Assembly: GCF_021134715.1 (NCBI RefSeq)
Contig: NC_060019.1
Span: forward strand, 2,046,001-2,110,000
DNA: 64,000 bases
DNA from: Daphnia pulex
Taxonomy: Eukaryota > Arthropoda > Branchiopoda > Diplostraca > Daphniidae
Direction of reading: 5' to 3'
The first letter of the stretch is position 1; every line of letters begins with the position of its first letter. Below the pieces are notes generated by a model. The model searched no databases and had not been told where the DNA came from. It saw only the letters and a program-made list of their open reading frames with translations. The position numbers and the translations under genes were made by a program. This document shows positions 58,250 to 64,000 of this stretch, piece by piece.

Positions 58250-58390
58250 GTTTGTAGCAGACGACATAGCCATCTAGCGGATTAACATTGCCATAGGGGA
58301 ACGGGTGGGGTAGTCGGATAAGGCGTCAGTTAGTAGTACTAATGTACTAACAACTTGACCCCGAGTTCGATTCCACATCCGGGTACATCC
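58250..58390 (+). repeat. tRNA-derived SINE, family 2 (best copy)
   Basis: Head AGCAGACGACATAGCCATCTAGCGG; A-box-like GGGGTAGTCGGATAAGGCGTCAGT; B box GAGTTCGATTCC then ACATCCGGGT; A-rich tail. Relatives lie at 20.3 kb, 21.0 kb and, inverted, 27.7 kb. Confidence 0.75.
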
Positions 58391-58689
58391 ATAAAAAAAA
58401 GAAAAACAATTAAAAGAGTCTTTGACCGTAGCGTAATTGCTGCAGTATGGGGTCAGTCTCAAGACGATACCTGTGCGCTTCAGGTGAGATTTGACTGCAG
58501 CATGCTCTACTCAGGATTTCAAGGGGAATTCTGGGCTGCAATGGGTCCTTAAGTGTAAATTGCCCAAATGACGGTCTGCGATTGCTCACGCAGACGGTCC
58601 CACCCCCCACTGACGGGGAAGCGAGTGGCGGAAAAAAACCGAGCCAAGGCGAATCTATATAAGATAGAAAAGCAAGCTTATCAGCTCGC

Positions 58690-58905
58690 CGCGAAGGGAT
58701 GGTTGCCACCCGTTTCGGCCCTTTTTTTGGCACTTTGAATTTTGGTGGTTTCGGCACCAATTTTTTCCGTTTCGGCACTGCGATTGTATTTTTCGGCACC
58801 GCCACCAGAGGTGGTCCTAAGTATTGGTATTTCGATGCATGTTTTCTTAGCCTTTTTTGTCCGTTTCGGCACTATTATTGTCTGTTTCGGCACCGTCCCC
58901 AAAAT
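58690..58905 (+). repeat. Degenerate minisatellite of TTTCGGCAC / TTTCGGCCC units
   Basis: At least seven CGTTTCGGCAC-, TTTCGGCAC- or GTTTCGGCAC-type units at irregular spacing of 15-60 bp, separated by T-rich spacers. In one minus frame it reads as PK-rich repeats (VPKRKKLVPKPPKFKVPKKG), but there is no supporting gene structure. Confidence 0.55.
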
Positions 58906-59044
58906 TCGTAAACAATAAATTCCACTAGGTGTCGTGTTATAATATATTGTGAAATTTTGCCCACTTTGTTCTTAGACGCTTTATTATCAAGTGCTATATA
59001 CATTTCTCAGATGTTAGATTATCCATATATAATAAAAGAACAAG

Positions 59045-59107
59045 CTTATTGGGGGAGGGGCTTATTCATGTGTCAACAATGTGTCAACACAGGCTCCTCC
59101 CCCAATA
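59045..59107. repeat. Hairpin with GGGGGAGG...CCTCCCCC arms
   Basis: GGGGGAGGGGCTTATTCATG...TGTCAACACAGGCTCCTCCCCC. A near-perfect version lies at 59,747-59,793 (GGGGGAGGAGCCTGTGT / AACACAGGCTCCTCCCCC). Confidence 0.6.
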
Positions 59108-59119
59108 GTCGTAAGCCAG

Positions 59120-59735
59120 TTGAAAACTGTCTTAAATGACAAATTCAGGGCCTATTGTTAAGTCGGACATATTCACAATTCAAAATTTCCTACACAGACT
59201 TTTTGGTCTTAAAACAGGATTTTTCTGTCACAATTTAATATCCTTGCAAGTTATTTACGTTTAGTTTGCTCAACTCATATGTTCCTATTTTTACAAATAA
59301 AGTTCAATAATTGAAAAAAAAACCATCTTTTAGTCAAATAACTACAAAACATATATGCAAATATGGTTGTTGCGTCTAGGTTGGGTCATCAATTATTGCG
59401 TCATCACGGCGATGCTATGGACATCTGATGGTGATTTATTTGACCTAAGGTGTAAAATTTGTAGTCGCAACCGCCAGATGTCACTAGTCGTGAAGCAATT
59501 ATTTTAGCAGTTTTTCATTTATTACAAGAGAACTAATTAAGTAAATGCAATTATTTTTGTTCTGGTCGCACCGCATATTTTTTGTTTAATTTTTAAGACC
59601 AAAAAGTCTTAAATCTGTCGTAAAACGCACGAGCTATGGAGCGTTACATACAGACAGACATACAAAGTGACATGGCTTTTTTTTTCTGCGTATGCGATTA
59701 TTAGCTTCGCCCTTCGGGCTCGCAATAATAAAACA
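59120..59735 (+). repeat. Long dispersed repeat Y, forward copy
   Basis: Landmarks: AGCCAGTTGAAAACTGTCTT, GGGCCTATTGTTAAGTCGGA, GACTTTTTGGTCTTAAAAC, TATCCTTGCAAGTTATTTACG, GCATCACGGCGATGCTATGG-type block, GCACCGCATATTTTTTG, GAGCTATGGAGCGTTACATAC, CTGCGTATGCGATTATTAGC. Inverted copies lie at 62,390-62,945 and 63,410-64,000. Confidence 0.75.
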
Positions 59736-59742
59736 ACAAGCT

Positions 59743-59795
59743 TTTGGGGGAGGAGCCTGTGTCTGTGTCAACACAGGCTCCTCCCCCAAAATGGA
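59743..59795. repeat. Near-perfect hairpin at the end of repeat Y
   Basis: Arms of about 20 bp (TTGGGGGAGGAGCCTGTGT and its complement) around a loop of a few bases. It lies just outside repeat Y. Confidence 0.7.
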
Positions 59796-59939
59796 ACATG
59801 CCCAAAAAAGTCACCACCAGATGTCTAAAGCATCGCCGTGATGACGAAATCTTCAAGTAAGTTACTGGACAGATTTTAAGCGATAAAATCTTTAACGGGC
59901 AGATGATTAAGCTACAGAAAAGCGAATAGTAAAACAGTC

Positions 59940-60130
59940 CGACTTTATGCTAGACCAAAGTTCCCCGGATTTGAACGGGGCTCAGGTTACTCGTTTGAGC
60001 AAATAAAAATGAATAAAATTCGCCGGACGGTGTACAGACTGCACGGGCAATTGACCTTCTGACCAATTGACCTGCACGGCAATTGACCCCTCGGGCAGAC
60101 TGCACGGCATTGACCTTCTTAAGGATGAAC
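59940..60130. repeat. tRNA-like B-box fragment and short tandem GACTGCACGG..ATTGACC repeats
   Basis: The minus strand at 59,960-59,985 reads CCCCGTTCAAATCCGGGG, a typical T-arm, but the 5' half of a tRNA is absent. Next to it CTGCACGG(G)CAATTGACC recurs about three times between 60,038 and 60,116. Confidence 0.45.
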
Positions 60131-60318
60131 AGTCGCGCGTAGTCCTAGCATTACGTGGTATCCATTGAAAGAAATCGTCTTACCAAGTTTGTTGTCGCAA
60201 AGTTTCAACGCTGAACTACCGATATCTGTCGTCGTAGCTAGGTGAACCACTCCGCCAATTAAACTTGCCACCGACCTTCCGCCTTTCCAAGCCTAATTCA
60301 CGAAAATAATTCACGAAA

Positions 60319-60926
60319 ATGCCGAGGTTGCCGATGAGGCCGTTGAAGCCGTTGCGCACACCGTACTATGTCCCTGCCCACGCGATCTATGACATTGAAA
60401 AGTTTATAACAAGAAATACGACCAGGCCAGAGAGGATCAGATCATACAAACGGAGAGAAAATAAAGTTGTCACCGCTGTTGCACCGCCATCGCTGTACAT
60501 GCGATGCAGCACAACTCCCGTTGTTGACCTGGTGATGCCATCGATCAGTCGAATGAACATAGTGCCGAAAGGAAAGAAAAAAAACCGTTTCTCAAGGACC
60601 AAATGATGACTGACATCAAGTCACTGAAAAAAGAACGTACGACACCAACCAAGTCAAAGGTCCAGAAGAAAAAGCTTCCTAGAGTAGTCCTGAAGCACGA
60701 GTCGAAGGTGGCAGTAGCGGCTGAAATCGCCAAGGCCATGAAATCGAAAGCGCCAACTATTAAGAAAGAGGCGAATTGGAGTCCTACCTCATCAGTCCTT
60801 ACAACACCTGCAGCGCAGCCTTCGATTAAGTTAACTTTACGACTGAAGGCAAGGGCATCTCCCTCGAAGATCTATTCGTCAACTGAATATGAGATTGTGA
60901 AGCTGAAGAGTGAAGATGTAATTTGA
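60319..60926 (+). pseudogene. Lysine-rich protein, copy 2, one-base frameshift
   Basis: Homologous to 43,851-44,552 from LRTPYYVPAHAIYDIEKFIT to IVKLKSEDVI. A base is missing in the poly-A run after PKGKKK, so the frame 60,319-60,602 ends early and the rest continues in another frame from 60,603 to 60,926. The first 40 residues of copy 1 are replaced by MPRLPMRPLK-type sequence. A +4-codon insertion (ARASP) lies near the C-terminus. Confidence 0.75.
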
Positions 60927-61329
60927 TGTAATAAGATGTAATTTGAAATTGATGCGATATCTGTGTAATACTTTCGGGACAATATAATCAACATTTTATT
61001 TTAATTATTATTGATTTTTCATTGATTGATTTGGACTCCATTTAAAGAGGGCAGAAGAAACAGTCAGGGGGGGAAGAAACAATTCTTAAATTATTTTTCA
61101 GATCCAGTAAATTTGATATTTCTTTTCACCATTAATGGTGAAAATATTGAGAATTATGATTTTTCATAAAGTTATTAGTTTGAATTCCAGCATAGGATCA
61201 TTTGATCGCATTTGATTTGATTATCCAGTTTTGTCGTGTCCACCATGCAGCACCAGCCCCCTTAGAGTGCCAATAATTGTTGACCTAAGCGCATTTGACA
61301 CCCACTCCCCGAGATTCCGTTTAACTTTA

Positions 61330-62027
61330 GGGGGAGAGGGGGGCTAGTTGGCAGGGTCACTTTTTGTGAATTTATTTGAATTTTTTTACCACACATTTTG
61401 CAAATTGAATGAATGAATCAGATAAAGATTTCTATTCTCTATGAATTGATTGTATTTGTTTACAATGTTCATTTACACGAAATTGTGAAATTGAGAAAAA
61501 CTGCAAAAAAAGTCTGCCAACTTGCCCCTTCTACGGGTAAGTTGGCAGCTGACGATTCTCCATTGCCCCAAAATTTCTAGGTCGAATTTTGAAAACTTGC
61601 AACTCAGCATCTCGTGAGAAATCTGTATGCCAACATGCCCCTAAAAATTTCTGCCAACTAACCTTACAGGGTGCTTTTCGAACAAAAAAATTGATAACTA
61701 AATAACTTTTTAATATAGAAATGTCGGGTTTCTTTTAAAAATAAGACAAACATTAATTCTTTTTTCCTTGGGTTTTCTGACACTCTTAGAGTTTTATACT
61801 ATGAGAAAAATAAAAAGTGCTGAGAGGCCCCAAAAAATTTTTTGCCGTTTTTTTTTCTTTTTGCTATAACTCCTGTTGGGGAAGTCGTATACTTTTGAAG
61901 TTTTGTATGAGCAATCTGGGTGTTGTCTTTCATATTTGGTGTAAAAGGCTTGATTTGTTTTGGTCTGTAAGGGGTCTAACTAGTTAAATGCAAACTTACC
62001 CCACCTGCCAACTAGCCCCTCTCTCCC
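61330..62027. mobile_element. 0.7-kb MITE with ~26-bp TIRs and TA target duplication
   Basis: Left end GGGGGAGAGGGGGGCTAGTT, right end inverse GGGAGAGAGGGGCTAGTTGG. GTTGGCAG motifs recur inside (61,540, 61,625, 61,655). TA flanks both ends. The uninterrupted target is visible in the inverse of 43,440-43,500, which lacks this insert. No coding capacity. Confidence 0.85.
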
Positions 62028-62389
62028 TATTTATTCAGCAGAGTGGTTGGATTGCAGGAGTACTATAATGTTATCCCATGGGATAACCCGGGATAACCAT
62101 GAAGAGATAAGATATTTCAGCGATCTAATCCGCTCTTGTCTAGTCAATTCAAAAGTTACCATCACCTTTATAATCGCATTTTTCATTAATGAATGGAATG
62201 CACGATTTTATTCTTTTGATGGAAGGAAATTTTTTTACCCGTTTTTTTTTCATCGGTTCTATAAGTGCTATAATAGCGCCGCGTTTCCTTGTTTTGTTCT
62301 TCCGTAAACGCTGAGACATCTCATTGCGGACTAATGGATAACGTCAAGTATGCCCGCTATCCATATGTTCCTTCCCCAATATTGATTGC

Positions 62390-62945
62390 GAGCCGGAAGG
62401 GCGAAGCTAATTGCGAGCCCGAAGGGCGAAGCTAATAATCGCATACGCAGAAAAATAAAAACCATGTCACTTTGTCTGTCTGTCTGTATGTAACGCTCCA
62501 TAGCTCGGGTATTTCACGACAGATTTCAGACTTTTTGGTCTTAAAAATTACACAAAAAATATGCGGTGCGACCAGAAAAAAAATAATTTCATTTGCTTAA
62601 TTAGTTCTCCCGTAATTAATGAAAAACTGATAAAATAATGGTTTTACGACTAGTGACATCTGGCGGTGGCGACTACAACTTGTTTACTTTAGGTCAAAAT
62701 AAATCACCACCAGATGTCCATAGCATCGCCGTGATGACGCAATCTGTAATGTCCCAACCATGACGCAACAATCAGAATTGCATTTAAGTTTGCAGTTATT
62801 AAACTAAAGAGTGGTTATTTTTAAATTTCAAAATCACTGAACTTTATGTGTAAAAATAGGAAAATATGAGATGAGCAAACTAAACGTAATTAACTTGCAA
62901 GGATATTGAACTGTGACAGAAAAATCCCGTTTTAAGACAACAAAG
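62390..62945 (-). repeat. Long dispersed repeat Y, inverted copy 1
   Basis: Inverse of 59,120-59,735. It begins with two tandem GCGAGCC(C/G)GAAGGGCGAAGCTAAT units. A partial extra piece of Y follows at about 62,985-63,040. Confidence 0.75.
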
Positions 62946-63409
62946 TTTGTGAAGAAAAGTGTGAATAACAGATTCACAACAGATTTCGGACTTTTTGGTC
63001 TTAGAAATTACACAAAAAATATGCGGTGCTGCCAGAACAAAAATAATTTTATTAACTTTGATAATGGATCGAATTAGAAGACAAAAAATAGATTGTTGGT
63101 TATAGCGCTGGCATGATAATGAAGAGGGCCATGGTTCAAGTCTCATAATAGATTTACTTTTTTTAGAATAAAAATATTGTTTTGACCCATGCCCTTTGTT
63201 AACCATTACTCAGACAAATCAAAATTTCGCGATAGAAGTTTTTTCCAGAAAATTTCAGAGAAAAAACATAGAATTTACAGAAAAATTCTGAAAAATTAGG
63301 AAGGCATTAAGCAAAAAGTCCGACTTAATAATAGGCCCTGAATTTTTCATTTAAGACAGTTTTCAACTGGCTTACTTTATCCCTTCGTGGCGAGCTGATA
63401 AGCTTGCTT

Positions 63410-64000
63410 TTCTATCTTAATCGCATACGCAGAAAAAAAAGCCATGTCACTTTGTCTGTGTGTATGTAACGCTCCATAGCTCGTGTGTTTTACGACAGAT
63501 TTCGGACTTTTTGGTCTTAAAAAAAAAAAAAATGCGGTGTGACCAGAACAAAAATAATTCCATTTAGTTAATTAGTTTTCCCGTAATTAACGAAAAACTG
63601 TTAAAATAATTGTTTTACGACTAGTGGCATCTGGCGGTTGCGACTACAACTTTTTCATTCTAAGATTTTAAAAAATCACCATCAGATATCTATAGCATTG
63701 CCGTGATGACGCAATCTTTGATGTCCCAACCATGACGCAACAACCAGATTTGCATTTATGTTTTACAGTTATTTGACTAAAAGTTGGTTATTTTTAAATT
63801 CAATTATTGAACTTTGTGTGTAAAAATTGGAAAATGTGAGTTGAGCAAACTAAACGTAAATAACTTGCAAGGATATTGAACTGTGACAGAAAAATCCAAT
63901 TTTAAGACCAAAAAGTCTGTGAAGAAAAGTGTGAATTTTGAATAAGTCCGACTTAACAATAGGCCCTAAATTTGTCATTTAAGACAGTTTTCAACTGGCT
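63410..64000 (-). repeat. Long dispersed repeat Y, inverted copy 2, runs to window end
   Basis: Same landmarks inverted, ending with AAGACAGTTTTCAACTGGCT at the window edge. 63,350-63,420 also shares CGAGCTGATAAGCTTGCTTTTCTATCTT with about 58,660-58,690. Confidence 0.75.

Noticed and set aside
58430-58640. Structured RNA (snRNA-like) gene in a GC-richer stretch
   Set aside because: I could not match conserved boxes of U1-U6, U3 or 7SK; left unassigned.

Overview
The window is eukaryotic and animal. It has multi-exon genes with short (about 60-100 bp) GT/AG introns, extracellular multidomain proteins (heme peroxidase, LDLa/SEA, sushi/pentraxin) and a dense load of class I and class II transposons and tRNA-derived SINEs. 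Gene style and intron size suggest an arthropod. A branchiopod crustacean such as Daphnia is my best guess, but it rests on style only.

Layout. 1-4269 (minus): a 16-exon heme peroxidase with a signal peptide, a LysM domain and copies of a Cys-rich apple-like module at both ends; its 3' end lies outside the window. 4.6-6.3 kb (plus): a tandemly duplicated upstream block, then an intronless gene for a membrane-anchored protein with a helical domain resembling MIF4G. A near-identical copy sits at 48.3-49.4 kb and a truncated relic at 45.0 kb. 8.4-15.4 kb (minus): a 12-exon gene with the layout of the perlecan N-terminus (LDLa repeats, acidic SG site, SEA, more LDLa), ending in a transmembrane helix and short tail. 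15.6-20.1 kb (minus): decayed fragments of a TruB-type pseudouridine synthase and of an alpha-galactosidase. The latter is split by a 2.6-kb LTR element with identical LTRs and a 5-bp target duplication.

20-34 kb is mostly repeats (SINEs, inverted repeats, low-copy dispersed sequence). It holds a complete-looking hAT transposon (29,211-32,570) with an 8-bp target duplication and a five-exon transposase. 34.6-39.1 kb is a full-length DIRS-type tyrosine-recombinase retrotransposon with inverted terminal repeats and the internal complementary region; its recombinase ORF has one in-frame stop. 39-49 kb holds an alpha-galactosidase exon relic, a copy of the peroxidase 5' flank, a lysine-rich 233-residue ORF of unknown function and the MIF4G-like segmental duplications. 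49.8-57.5 kb (minus) is a sushi/pentraxin/EGF gene resembling SVEP1, broken by many frameshifts and stops and carrying a hAT-like foldback element in one intron. 58-64 kb is repeats, with an inverted, frameshifted copy of the lysine-rich ORF interrupted by a 0.7-kb MITE.

The host genes do not form a visible pathway. The common themes are secreted or membrane extracellular-matrix-like proteins and repeated segmental duplication. The most unusual items are the amplified membrane-anchored MIF4G-like genes and the perlecan-like N-terminus re-formed as a membrane protein. All domain calls were made by eye.
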